A stretch of 64,000 nt of DNA, from the NCBI GenBank assembly GCA_035540375.1, contig DATLGO010000058.1:1-64000 (forward strand). Direction: 5' to 3'. Origin of the DNA: Candidatus Thermoplasmatota archaeon. GTDB lineage: Archaea > Thermoplasmatota > SW-10-69-26 > JACQPN01 > JAJPHT01. The notes beneath the pieces are model-generated. The model was given only the letters and a program-made list of their open reading frames with translations. It searched no databases and had not been told where the DNA came from. The translations under genes were made by a program, and so were the position numbers. Shown here one piece after another: positions 14,227-22,383 of this stretch (the first letter of the stretch is position 1; each line of letters begins with the position of its first letter).

Positions 14227-14832
14227 GTGTGCGTTTTGATCGTCGGCACGGGTTTCGCGGCGAGCGCACCCCTTGCAGTGGCTGACCCGATCGAAGAATA
14301 CCTCGACATTGACTGCCTGCTCTTCGGTGAAGGTGTTCCCGTGGAGTGCGTCCTTTCCGGACCTTGTGTCGAAATCGAGTGCTTCACGTGCCCTCCGGAA
14401 ATCGTTGAGGCTTGCGGGGCCGTTGACGAGCTTTTGGCCCCGAAAATCATCACTTGCTCGGGTGGGGGCTCGACCGCGATGAGCATGGAAACCAAGTTGG
14501 CTGGCGCCCATCTCACGAACGAACCCGGCTCAAGCCACTGGACGGCCGTTTTCGATTCCAGCGTCGCCCCCTGGGAGTTGAAGTCCATGTACGGGCACGT
14601 CAGGACTCCCACCCATTCGGTGACCTATTCATCGAAGGAGATTTGGACGTGGACATTCACTGCCCTTCCCGTGCAAGGTTACTTTGGCGTCCACGTACGT
14701 TGCACACCGAACCCGCTCGATTCGAGCCAAGGGATCATCACCAGCGCCGACCACCACGGCCTCGGATTCCCGCTCATTGACGACCTCCCACTGATTGAAT
14801 TGAGAGGGACGACGTGCGTATTCATCTGCTGA
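14227..14832 (+). CDS. small secreted cysteine-rich protein, possible phase-variable start
   Basis: Function unknown. From the GTG the 201-residue product starts with a short hydrophobic segment ending in an ALA-type signal cleavage region (PLAVADP), then has a cysteine-rich part (about ten Cys, including CFTCPPE) and no other membrane segment. A better-placed ATG at 14195 is leaderless behind a TATA box but reads ACT, then nine C, and hits a stop after eight codons. One extra C would join it to this frame and add a basic N-region to the signal peptide. So the gene is either slippage-controlled, damaged, or affected by a sequencing error in the C tract. The sequence looks less GC-rich than its neighbours. 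Confidence 0.65.
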   Translation: MCVLIVGTGFAASAPLAVADPIEEYLDIDCLLFGEGVPVECVLSGPCVEIECFTCPPEIVEACGAVDELLAPKIITCSGGGSTAMSMETKLAGAHLTNEPGSSHWTAVFDSSVAPWELKSMYGHVRTPTHSVTYSSKEIWTWTFTALPVQGYFGVHVRCTPNPLDSSQGIITSADHHGLGFPLIDDLPLIELRGTTCVFIC

Positions 14833-14843
14833 GGCAGGCGACT

Positions 14844-15857
14844 ATGGCCCGGCCGAGCTTCTTCGTCCTCATTCTCCTCGCTTCGGGACTCTCCGGCTGC
14901 TTCGAAACAGCCACCCCTGACGAGGCAGGAGGAGGATCGTCATCGATGGCTGAGGTTGGCTTGACCAGGGCGGATACGACGTCGGCGGGCGGCGCGGTCA
15001 CGCTCCTCGTGGACGTCGTCGAGGCGGGGCGAGCCGTCATCAACGTCTCGGCCATCCACCCCGGCAATGAGATTGTCGAAGACTGTGGTCGGCTCGCGCT
15101 CCAACTCCCCGATGAGATCCAGGGATGGATCTGGGCCGCATCATCAGGTCATGCGCTCGTGATCGGAACCGAGGGTCGACCCAAGGTTTACAACGTTTCA
15201 GGAACGAGGGAGAATTCCCAATTTCGAATCAACTACAAATCCGAATTTGAAGCGGAATTCCATGCAGGTGATCGCATCGCCATGGCACTCGCGGCGGGGT
15301 CGATCGATGGCGCGTTCATTCCAGCCGGAGTGCGTGTGGTGGGATCGAGTGCGCGCTTCTCCGTCGTCGAGCGCAAGTCTGAGGCGTACAGTTGTGGCTC
15401 GAATTTCTTCGACTTCGAGGGTGATCGTCTATCGGTGGGCGCTTGGCCCCTCGCGGCGGGCTATTCGGAACAATCGGTGAAAGTTGTGAGGACGGAGAAT
15501 GGCACGTGGGGTTCATTCAGGATCGTCATGGGCCCCGCCGCCGTTTGCGAACTGGAGGTCCGAATCGATCAGAAAATGTTCGCGTCGACAGGCCAACAAA
15601 CGCAGCATTGTCTGATCGACCTCCCGTGGGCGCCACCGGGCGACGTCTCGCTGATCGTCCGGAGGGAACTCTCCGCCGGCGGAACGGCCTCGCACTGGGA
15701 GATCTGGGACCGAGCGCTTCCGATGGAAGCTGCGCAGGAGGGTGAGGGGAGGCTCCAACCAACCAACCAATCCGCTGTGGCATACCCCGGGGTGGTCGCG
15801 ACGTCACCCTTCGTTGCCGAAGCGCGATTGAACGGTCACGTCCGCTTCGATCGCTGA
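14844..15857 (+). CDS. secreted lipoprotein of unknown function
   Basis: A clear lipoprotein signal (hydrophobic LILLASGL, then lipobox LSGC, Cys at about residue 19) is followed by a Gly/Ser linker and a roughly 310-residue beta-rich exterior domain. I do not recognise the family. It starts 11 nt after the stop of the preceding cysteine-rich secreted gene, so the two probably form an operon. I chose the ATG at 14844 because GAGGCAGG lies just upstream; an in-frame GTG 30 nt earlier would overlap the preceding gene. Codon use looks less GC-biased than elsewhere in the window, suggesting recent acquisition. Confidence 0.8.
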   Translation: MARPSFFVLILLASGLSGCFETATPDEAGGGSSSMAEVGLTRADTTSAGGAVTLLVDVVEAGRAVINVSAIHPGNEIVEDCGRLALQLPDEIQGWIWAASSGHALVIGTEGRPKVYNVSGTRENSQFRINYKSEFEAEFHAGDRIAMALAAGSIDGAFIPAGVRVVGSSARFSVVERKSEAYSCGSNFFDFEGDRLSVGAWPLAAGYSEQSVKVVRTENGTWGSFRIVMGPAAVCELEVRIDQKMFASTGQQTQHCLIDLPWAPPGDVSLIVRRELSAGGTASHWEIWDRALPMEAAQEGEGRLQPTNQSAVAYPGVVATSPFVAEARLNGHVRFDR

Positions 15858-15883
15858 AGTCGGAATCTCGCCCTGGTCGAAGC

Positions 15884-15890
15884 CTTTAAG
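15884..15890 (+). promoter_or_regulatory. TATA box of rpl30e-nusA
   Basis: CTTTAAG lies about 70 nt before the L30e ATG, predicting a leader of about 45 nt that contains the strong ribosome site GGAGAAGGAGA. The L30e-NusA pair therefore has its own promoter, separate from the polymerase operon. Confidence 0.55.
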
Positions 15891-15956
15891 GCAGTGGCGG
15901 GTGTGCGAGAATTCTCCGGAGTCGCGCAACCCGCGCGCGGAGAAGGAGACATCGAC

Positions 15957-16259
15957 ATGGACGTGAACCGCGCTCTCCGAAGCGCCACGCAGTCGGGCAA
16001 GGTCGGCCTCGGCGTCAACGAGACGCTCAAGGCCGTGACCGCGAAGCAGGCGAAGCTCATCGTGCTCTCGTCGAACGCGCCCTCCGAGGCCGTCGACCAG
16101 GTGACGAAGCTCGCGACGAAGAACAAGGTCCCGATCTACAAGTTCGCCGGCACGAACGCCGAGCTGGGCCCCGCGTGCGGCAAGCCCTTCTCGGTCTCGA
16201 TGCTGAGCGTCCTCGAGGCCGGCGAGTCGGACGTCCTCGCGCTTGCGCGCGAGGGCTGA
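15957..16259 (+). CDS. rpl30e: ribosomal protein L30e (eL30)
   Basis: This large-subunit ribosomal protein of the L7Ae/L30e RNA-binding family has 100 residues. The family blocks KAKLIVLSSNAP (seen here as QAKLIVLSSNAP), VPIYKFAGTNAELG and the ending ACGKPF with an alternating hydrophobic strand are all present. In archaea it normally follows rpoA'' directly; here about 3.9 kb of secreted-protein genes intervene. I chose the ATG preceded by GGAGAAGGAGA rather than a GTG 63 nt upstream, because that GTG lies almost on the TATA box. nusA follows. Confidence 0.94.
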   Translation: MDVNRALRSATQSGKVGLGVNETLKAVTAKQAKLIVLSSNAPSEAVDQVTKLATKNKVPIYKFAGTNAELGPACGKPFSVSMLSVLEAGESDVLALAREG

Positions 16260-16267
16260 TCCGCGAC

Positions 16268-16284
16268 GGGGGCGCGACGCCCCC
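16268..16284 (+). terminator. hairpin and T-rich tract between rpl30e and nusA
   Basis: A 7-bp stem (GGGGGCG/CGCCCCC) with a three-base loop is followed by the pyrimidine stretch CATCCTTTCTTTCCT. It could attenuate transcription between L30e and NusA. Confidence 0.35.
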
Positions 16285-16314
16285 GATCATCCTTTCTTTC
16301 CTGGAGTCCTTTCC

Positions 16315-16737
16315 TTGGAGATCAAGCTCGACGCGGACACCCTCCGCCTCTTCACGCTCTTCGAGCGCGTGACCCGCGCCCGCCTCAAGGACCTCATGGA
16401 CGAGCCCGACCGCGTCATCTTCGTCGTGGACGAGGGCTTCGTCGGCAAGGCCGTCGGCAAGGGCGCGGTCAACCTGAAGCGCCTGCGCGAGATGCTCAAC
16501 AAGGAGGTCGAGATCTTCGGCTACGCGGCGGACAAGAAGCAGTTCATCGAGAACCTCTTCCACCGCCACAAGCTCGAAGAAGTGACGTTCGAGCAGCGGA
16601 GCGGGGTCGAGGTCGCCCGCGTGAAGGTCGACCCCGCCGCGAAGGGCAAGGTCATCGGCAAGGGCGGCCGCAACGTGCAGCTCGCGCGCCTCCTCGCGGA
16701 CCGCCACCACGGCGTGCGAGACATCATCGTGGAGTAG
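16315..16737 (+). CDS. nusA: transcription elongation factor NusA-like protein (KH domains)
   Basis: This is archaeal NusA, made of two KH RNA-binding domains without the bacterial N-terminal domain, 140 residues. The KH GxxG loops are visible as GKAVGKGAVN (first domain) and GKVIGKGGRN (second). It is the usual partner of L30e and the polymerase genes. The start is a TTG, supported by CTGGAG 8 nt upstream and by family alignment beginning EIKLDADTLRLF. Ribosomal proteins S12 and S7, which often follow, are not present; the next gene faces the other way. Confidence 0.92.
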   Translation: MEIKLDADTLRLFTLFERVTRARLKDLMDEPDRVIFVVDEGFVGKAVGKGAVNLKRLREMLNKEVEIFGYAADKKQFIENLFHRHKLEEVTFEQRSGVEVARVKVDPAAKGKVIGKGGRNVQLARLLADRHHGVRDIIVE

Positions 16738-16795
16738 GCCCAGGGCGATCGTCCTCGGTTCGACCGAGGCAGGCGCCGGGGCGGCCCGTGTCCAT

Positions 16796-17134
16796 CTAAA
16801 GCCGGTCGTATTTCGCCGCGGACCCGCGCGCCTTCTCGACGGGATACTTCGCGCGGTTCGCCTCGAGCTTCGCGCGCGCGGCCTCGACGAGGTCGAACCC
16901 GCACCGGTCCGCGAGGAGGAGCAGGTAGAGGTACACGTCCGCGGCCTCGGCCGCGACGGCCGCGCGCCGGTCGGCCGGGACGTCCGGTTTCCACAGGAAC
17001 TCCTCGAGGAGCTCCCCGGCCTCCACGGAGACGGCCGCCGCGAGGTCCTTCGGAGCGTGGAACTGTGCCCAATCCCGCTCGTCGACGAACGCGCGGAGGT
17101 CGCGGCGGAGGGCCTCGAGGGGATCGGCGGGCAC
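16796..17134 (-). CDS. MazG-like nucleotide pyrophosphohydrolase
   Basis: This is probably an all-alpha NTP pyrophosphohydrolase of the MazG / dCTPase type, removing pyrophosphate from (possibly non-canonical) nucleotides. The 112-residue product contains the expected metal-binding helices: EAGELLEEF, then EAADVYLYLLLLADRCG, matching the ExxE...ExxD pattern. A basic, coiled end YPVEKARGSAAKY is also typical. No ATG is in frame; the GTG giving VPADPLEAL matches family starts. The gene stands alone between nusA and a lipoprotein on opposite strands. The exact substrate cannot be read from the sequence. Confidence 0.82.
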   Translation of the reverse strand: MPADPLEALRRDLRAFVDERDWAQFHAPKDLAAAVSVEAGELLEEFLWKPDVPADRRAAVAAEAADVYLYLLLLADRCGFDLVEAARAKLEANRAKYPVEKARGSAAKYDRL

Positions 17135-17234
17135 GCCGGGGCATCGAGCCCGCCCGCCATAAGGCCACCGAGGGGACCGGGCCCGCGAAAGGTACATGCG
17201 CCGGCGTTCCCACTGCCGCGGCGGGAGGCCCACC

Positions 17235-18137
17235 TTGAACAGGACCGTCCTCGCTCTCGCGCTCGCCCTTGCGACCGTGCTCGCCGGCTGTCTCGGCCCC
17301 CGCATCGGGGCGGGGCGCGTCGACGACCTCGCGCCCGCCGAGGGCGTCGGGAACTTCACGCTCGTCCCCGACCGCTATGCGGTGTCGGGCTGCGATGAGA
17401 TCGCGGGCGTCTTCCCGGTCCCCGCGGACTTCGCGGACAACATTCCGAAGGGGTTCAAGGTCGAGTCGCTGGACCCCGCCGACGCGACCGCGACGCTCAT
17501 CGTGATCGGCTGGAAGTGCAAGTCCTCCGACGTCCCCGGCCAGAACGAGTCCGAGGGCGACGTCGGCATCCTGGGCGGTGTTCTCGTGACGCCCACGGCG
17601 GAATACAAGTCCGCGAACGCGACCATGCATTTCGTCCTCGTCGGCTACTCGACCGCGAACCCCGCGATCGCCGCGCTTCTCAAGGAATGGAACGTGAGCG
17701 CCCTCGAGCCCGCGAAGCGCACCGTCACCGACTTCCTCACGGGCGCGCCGGTGCGCAGCGGCCTCATCACGCTCGACGACGTCACCCTCACGACGCAGGC
17801 CACCGGCCGCGAAGCAGTCGACGACGGCGGCCTCTTCCGGTTCTTCCGCGCCGACCAGGGCGAAGTCGTCGCCGCGTTCGACCTCTCGTGGAACACGGCG
17901 CGGGCGCTCGTGGTCGGTCGCGGCCACATCGAGTTCGCGAACGGCCTCATCGGGAACGTCCCGCTGTTCTTCGAAGGCTTGGGCCTCCACATCTGGGGCC
18001 AGACCTACACCTACAACATCACGCGCGTCGACTTCGCGGACGCGACGAACGCGCCGGCCTCGAACGCGACGGCGACGCCCATCGCCGGTCCCCTCGCGCG
18101 CCTTGTTGCGGAGGGCCCGCTCGTCCGAACGGGTTGA
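17235..18137 (+). CDS. lipoprotein of unknown function
   Basis: The N-terminal signal (VLALALALATVLAGC, lipobox Cys at about residue 18) marks an exported, lipid-anchored protein of 300 residues. The rest is beta-rich with several N-x-T/S sequons and no recognised domain. The start is a TTG with GGGAGG 7 nt upstream; the same GGAGG-7 nt-TTG arrangement is seen at 40868, supporting TTG as a genuine start in this genome. The gene ends 6 nt before the stop of the convergent polymerase gene. Confidence 0.78.
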   Translation: MNRTVLALALALATVLAGCLGPRIGAGRVDDLAPAEGVGNFTLVPDRYAVSGCDEIAGVFPVPADFADNIPKGFKVESLDPADATATLIVIGWKCKSSDVPGQNESEGDVGILGGVLVTPTAEYKSANATMHFVLVGYSTANPAIAALLKEWNVSALEPAKRTVTDFLTGAPVRSGLITLDDVTLTTQATGREAVDDGGLFRFFRADQGEVVAAFDLSWNTARALVVGRGHIEFANGLIGNVPLFFEGLGLHIWGQTYTYNITRVDFADATNAPASNATATPIAGPLARLVAEGPLVRTG

Positions 18138-18143
18138 GCGCGT

Positions 18144-20540
18144 TCACGCGTACGCCGCAAGCGACCGCTGACGGCCGGGCCTCAGCGCGTCCGCGAGGCG
18201 TTCCTCCGTCCATCCGAACGGGAGGAGGAGCGACGCGACGCCGCGCAGGACCGCGCGCTCGTAGAACGCGCGGTCGTACGCCTCGTCGCCCTTGAGGAGG
18301 CGCGCCTCGACGACGCGCCGCGTCGCGTCGCGCGAGGCGTTGTCGAGCACGACGTACCGCACGACGTCGCCCGGCGCGACGCGCACGCCCTTCTTCGCGA
18401 GGCCCGTGAGCGCGGCCTGCGCGAGCGTGCGGGCGCGGTAGTCCTCGAGGTCCTGCGCGACCGCGTTCACGAAGAGGAGGTCCGCGAGCGCGGCGTCGCC
18501 GCGCGCGGCGCGCGCCGCGACCTCGCCCGCCGCCTCGATCGCGGCCGGGATCCGCGCGCGGAACGAGGCCGCGTCCGTCGCGCCCGCGAGCGTCTCGAGC
18601 GCGCGCTCCTGCGCCTCGCGCACGAGGCGGGGCGTCGAGTGCTGGCGCAGCTCCACGCCGCGCGCCTTCACGGCGCCCTTCGCGATGTAGTCCACGGACT
18701 GCCCGGCCTGGCTGCGGGAGGGCTTGTCGGGGGGCGCGTCGAAGCATCCGTAGTAGCGGTTGAGCGCGCCCACCGCGGGCGCGTCCGCGGTCGCAAGGCC
18801 CGAGCGGTTCGGCAGGAACACGATCCAGTTGTAGCGGCCCTGGTACTCGAACGGGATGCCGATCTCGCGGTGGACGGCCTCCGAGAGCTTCTCCGCGTCC
18901 GCCCAAGGCTCGACGCGCTTGAGCCAGAGCGAGTCCACGATGCCGTGCAGGATCTCGAAGCCGTGGTCGCGCGCGACCTCGGTCGCGGTGAGGAGGATCT
19001 CGCGACCCCACGCGTTGATCGCCTCGTGGCACTCGATGCGCCCGAACTTCGCGTTCCGGTACCCCTGGTAGCCGAAGCTCGTGACGAGGCACCACTTGTA
19101 CGCGTCGCTCACGGACTGGTACCGCGCGCGGTTCGCCGGATCCTCCTTGCGCAGGCGCTTGAAGCGCTCGCGCCGCGCGACGATGGGGCCGATCGTGCGC
19201 CCCACGAACCCGCTCCGCTTCGAGCAGACGTGGTAGCCGAGCTGCGGCACGACGAGCGGCGACGGCTCGCCCGCGCAGCATTCGCAGAGGATCGTCTCCG
19301 CGGAGAGGTTCTTCTTGATCATGATGTTGGGGAAGAGGCTCGCGAAGTCCAGCTCCACGACGTCCTCGTGCAGGCCCACCACAGGCTCGTAGATGTACGC
19401 GCCGCGGTCCGCGGCGAGGAGGTCGCGCGCGGTCTTGAACGCCTCCGGCGCGTTCTTCTTCCACGGGATCACGCGCCCCTCGCGCGCGGCGCGGTCGATC
19501 TGCACCGCGGTCACGGCCGTGCCCGCGCCGAGGCGCGCGAGGTCCTGGAGCGGGATGCCGCTCACGCGGGAGAGGTCCACGACGCCCGCAAGGCCCGCCT
19601 CGCGCAGGAAGAACGACGCGTGCCGGTCGAGGTGCAGCCGCCCCGCGAGCGCGCGCGAGGCCGGCTGGTACTTGATCTTCCCGTACGTGAAGTACGACCG
19701 CTCGCGGCGGCGCGGGGCGGGGTCGGCCTCGCGGCCGAGCTTGAAGCCGGCCACGTCCGCCACGCGCGCGCGGTGGGCCAGGTACGCGAGGAGGAACGCG
19801 TCGCCGCCTTCCGTGATCACGACGTCGGGGTCGCGCTCGGCGACCTCGCGCGCGAGCCACCGCAGGCGGTCGGCCTCGTCGCCCCCCGCGTACGTCTCGC
19901 CCGCGACGGTCACCGCGCGCACGGGGTCGTCGTGCGTCGGCGGCCGCCCGCGCGGCGCGTCCGGGTCCGCCGCGACGTCCGCGACGCGCAGGTCCGGGAA
20001 CGGGTAGTCGACGCTCCACGGGTCGTCGCGCGGCGTGTAGCGGCCCGGGGCCCACACGCGCAGGCCCGCGAAGGGGAAGAGCCGTTTCGCGATGAAGTAG
20101 CGCTGGCTCATGCGCAGGTCGACGTCGAAGAGCTCGAAGCGCTTGTGCTCGCCGCGTCCGTCCACCATCGCCGCGAGGCGATGCACCTGGTCGTGGTCCG
20201 GGACGGGAATTTCGAGGAGGCGCGAGGAGGCGAACTCGAGGCCGCACGTGCGCTCGACGAACGCGAGCGGCCCGAGGGCGGGGAGGCTCGCCTCGAGCGC
20301 GCGCTTGAGGTCCGCAAGGTCCGCCTCGGCGCCGCGCACGTAGAAGCGCGGCGTGAACGGCTCGCGGAACGCGTGGACGCGACCCTCCCGGTCCTTGACC
20401 CAGAGCACCATCGCCCGCTTCCCGGGGTCCGGGTGCGCGTCCAGCACGAAGCCGTCCACGGCGACGATCGGCGCCTCCGGGGGAAAACCCTGGCCGGGGG
20501 GGTGGGGCGAAGGTGGCTGACGAAGCAGGCGAACGATCAT
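18144..20540 (-). CDS. polB: B-family DNA polymerase, probable inactivated PolB2 type
   Basis: The 798-residue protein has B-family polymerase architecture, but key residues differ. Motif A is intact (LDFASLFPNIM, Asp at about residue 398), and motif B is recognisable (SFGYQGYRNAKFG). Motif C, normally YGDTDS, reads HGIVDS, so the first catalytic Asp is lost and only Asp536 remains. The exonuclease domain lacks clear ExoI (DIE) and ExoII (NxxxFD) acidic residues; DPDVVITEGGDAF replaces the latter. A Cys cluster CECC...C follows motif A. This pattern fits the family of catalytically disrupted archaeal PolB proteins described by Rogozin and colleagues, for which lesion-bypass roles have been proposed. 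AGGAGG precedes the ATG. It is divergent from the secreted-protein gene with only 34 bp between starts. Confidence 0.88.
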   Translation of the reverse strand: MIVRLLRQPPSPHPPGQGFPPEAPIVAVDGFVLDAHPDPGKRAMVLWVKDREGRVHAFREPFTPRFYVRGAEADLADLKRALEASLPALGPLAFVERTCGLEFASSRLLEIPVPDHDQVHRLAAMVDGRGEHKRFELFDVDLRMSQRYFIAKRLFPFAGLRVWAPGRYTPRDDPWSVDYPFPDLRVADVAADPDAPRGRPPTHDDPVRAVTVAGETYAGGDEADRLRWLAREVAERDPDVVITEGGDAFLLAYLAHRARVADVAGFKLGREADPAPRRRERSYFTYGKIKYQPASRALAGRLHLDRHASFFLREAGLAGVVDLSRVSGIPLQDLARLGAGTAVTAVQIDRAAREGRVIPWKKNAPEAFKTARDLLAADRGAYIYEPVVGLHEDVVELDFASLFPNIMIKKNLSAETILCECCAGEPSPLVVPQLGYHVCSKRSGFVGRTIGPIVARRERFKRLRKEDPANRARYQSVSDAYKWCLVTSFGYQGYRNAKFGRIECHEAINAWGREILLTATEVARDHGFEILHGIVDSLWLKRVEPWADAEKLSEAVHREIGIPFEYQGRYNWIVFLPNRSGLATADAPAVGALNRYYGCFDAPPDKPSRSQAGQSVDYIAKGAVKARGVELRQHSTPRLVREAQERALETLAGATDAASFRARIPAAIEAAGEVAARAARGDAALADLLFVNAVAQDLEDYRARTLAQAALTGLAKKGVRVAPGDVVRYVVLDNASRDATRRVVEARLLKGDEAYDRAFYERAVLRGVASLLLPFGWTEERLADALRPGRQRSLAAYA

Positions 20541-20574
20541 GTATCCGTCTGCCTCCTGACAAGTCGGGAGGCCT

Positions 20575-22383
20575 ATGATCCGCTCCACGTCCGTCCTTGT
20601 CGCCGCAGGTTTCGCATCGATGGCCGTTTTCGCCCCGTTCGCCCTCGCCGCCGGCATCGGCGAGATGCGGGTCGAGGCTTTTGAGACCAACCGCGCTGAG
20701 CTCGACGCCCAGGGCCAGTTGAACTGCGTGGTCGAAGCCTTCCAGGGACCCACCCCGTCTCCCGCATGTCCGCTCGAACTCCGCCGGTCCTCGCCGGGGG
20801 TTCTGACGCCGGACGCGGAAGTGACTGGGATCCGCATCCTCGACGCGTTCTTCGCAAGCGACGGGCTTCCGGACTCGCCGCCCGCCACCCTTCACGCAGA
20901 CGGGAGCAACGTGGGGTATTCGGTCTCGTCAATGCAGCGCTTCTCGACCGAGCGCGGAACGGGCGGGGCTGTTCCCGCCGTGATCCATCCGGGCCGCGGA
21001 TGGTGGACCGCGTGGTACGGCGTGTGGGAGGACAAGAACCGCGACGGGGTGCTCGACGTGCGCATCCACGTCTATCCGGGCGCGACCGGAAACCGCCAGA
21101 GCGCGGCTCCCGACAACGAGATGCTCGGCATCCCGCACGTGCCCATCGCAGCGTTCGTGGAACCCGGGAACCATCCGACGCAGGATGCGGCCGTCATGCC
21201 TTCCGAGGACGAGGCTGATTTCACGTACAACACGAACACGCCGGGCGCGACCGGGTCCGACGCCATCGAACGACGCGGTTTCGTCAGCACCAACACCTAC
21301 GCCTTCTTTTACGACGGTAGCATCCTCCGCACGTTCGTCGTGACGACGGTCGCGAACGGAACATTCGTGCCGCAAATGGACGGCCTCCCATATTTCTGCG
21401 ATATCGGGCGATGCCTCGCCGACATCGACCGCTATCCGGCGGTCGCGCCCGCGCCCGTCGCTAGCCTCTACGGCGCAATCGCCGCGCCATTCGTCGACGC
21501 GCTTCCGCCGCCCGCGGTGAACCTCCTCTGCCCCAACAACTGCTGGGTGCCCCCCCTACCCCTTTCGCCCGAGGGCCAGCGCGCGGCCGGGCCCGCCCTC
21601 GGCGCGCTCTTCGCGGAGTATCCCCAGGAAACGTCCACAGACGCCTCGGGTCCGCACGCGTCGAGCGCGTCGGGCCGGTTGAGCGCGTTCCAGGACGGTT
21701 ACCGCGGGTGGCTGGATCTCATCCCGAGCTACTTCATCCCCGCCGGCTCGCAGACGCACAAGCCCATGGTCGGAGTATCTCCCGGAAGCGATCAGGCCCA
21801 CATGCCGGGCTGGCTGAACATCGAGATCTTCACGGGCGCCTGGAAGGATCTCAACCGGGACGGCTACATCGGCACCGCCTCGACGCCGGATCCGCACGAA
21901 TACGGCAACCGGCCCCTCGCGGACGATTACGGTCGCTCGCGGGGCGAGTTCAGGCCGCACTATGCCATCAACGAGAACGGCGCGTTGAAAGGCCTCCTCT
22001 GCGTGTTCTTCACGCCCGACCGCGATTGGGGTCCCGCCGGGGTCGTGATCGGGACAACCGTGGGCGTTCCCTCCGTCGGCACGCGATATTCGGCGCGCAC
22101 CAACCCCTGCGACCCGTCGCTCCAGAACCGCGAACAGGTCGATCGCGACACCTCGGTCTGGCACGTCACCGGAAACCGCCCATTCGGCCTCTACGTGGAT
22201 CCCAACCCAGCGATGGAGGGTCACTACTGGAGTTCGTTCTCGCGGACAGTGTTCTTCCCGCAGGGGACTGCGGGCATCCCGTTCAGGATGTGCACGGAGC
22301 GCGCCTCGATCGATTATGTCGACGACGGAGCTCCGGCTCGCGATGAGGTCTGGGACTGCGACCACGTCGCGTCCCTCGTCTGA
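20575..22383 (+). CDS. secreted protein, paralogue of the lipoprotein at 12286
   Basis: Function unknown. An N-terminal signal peptide (about 25 residues, ending FALAAG) lacks a lipobox, so unlike its paralogue this 602-residue protein is probably released. Shared blocks in the same order include IRILDAFF, AVIHPGRGWWTAWYG, IDRYPAVAPAPVASLYG, a GYRGWLDLIPSYF region, RPLADDYGRSRGEF and RDWGPAGVVIG. Two acidic loops, DKNRDGVLD and DLNRDGYIG, resemble thrombospondin type 3 / dockerin calcium sites. GGGAGG lies 5 nt before the ATG. It shares a 34-bp divergent promoter region with the PolB gene and abuts the next gene tail to tail with no gap. Confidence 0.85.
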   Translation: MIRSTSVLVAAGFASMAVFAPFALAAGIGEMRVEAFETNRAELDAQGQLNCVVEAFQGPTPSPACPLELRRSSPGVLTPDAEVTGIRILDAFFASDGLPDSPPATLHADGSNVGYSVSSMQRFSTERGTGGAVPAVIHPGRGWWTAWYGVWEDKNRDGVLDVRIHVYPGATGNRQSAAPDNEMLGIPHVPIAAFVEPGNHPTQDAAVMPSEDEADFTYNTNTPGATGSDAIERRGFVSTNTYAFFYDGSILRTFVVTTVANGTFVPQMDGLPYFCDIGRCLADIDRYPAVAPAPVASLYGAIAAPFVDALPPPAVNLLCPNNCWVPPLPLSPEGQRAAGPALGALFAEYPQETSTDASGPHASSASGRLSAFQDGYRGWLDLIPSYFIPAGSQTHKPMVGVSPGSDQAHMPGWLNIEIFTGAWKDLNRDGYIGTASTPDPHEYGNRPLADDYGRSRGEFRPHYAINENGALKGLLCVFFTPDRDWGPAGVVIGTTVGVPSVGTRYSARTNPCDPSLQNREQVDRDTSVWHVTGNRPFGLYVDPNPAMEGHYWSSFSRTVFFPQGTAGIPFRMCTERASIDYVDDGAPARDEVWDCDHVASLV

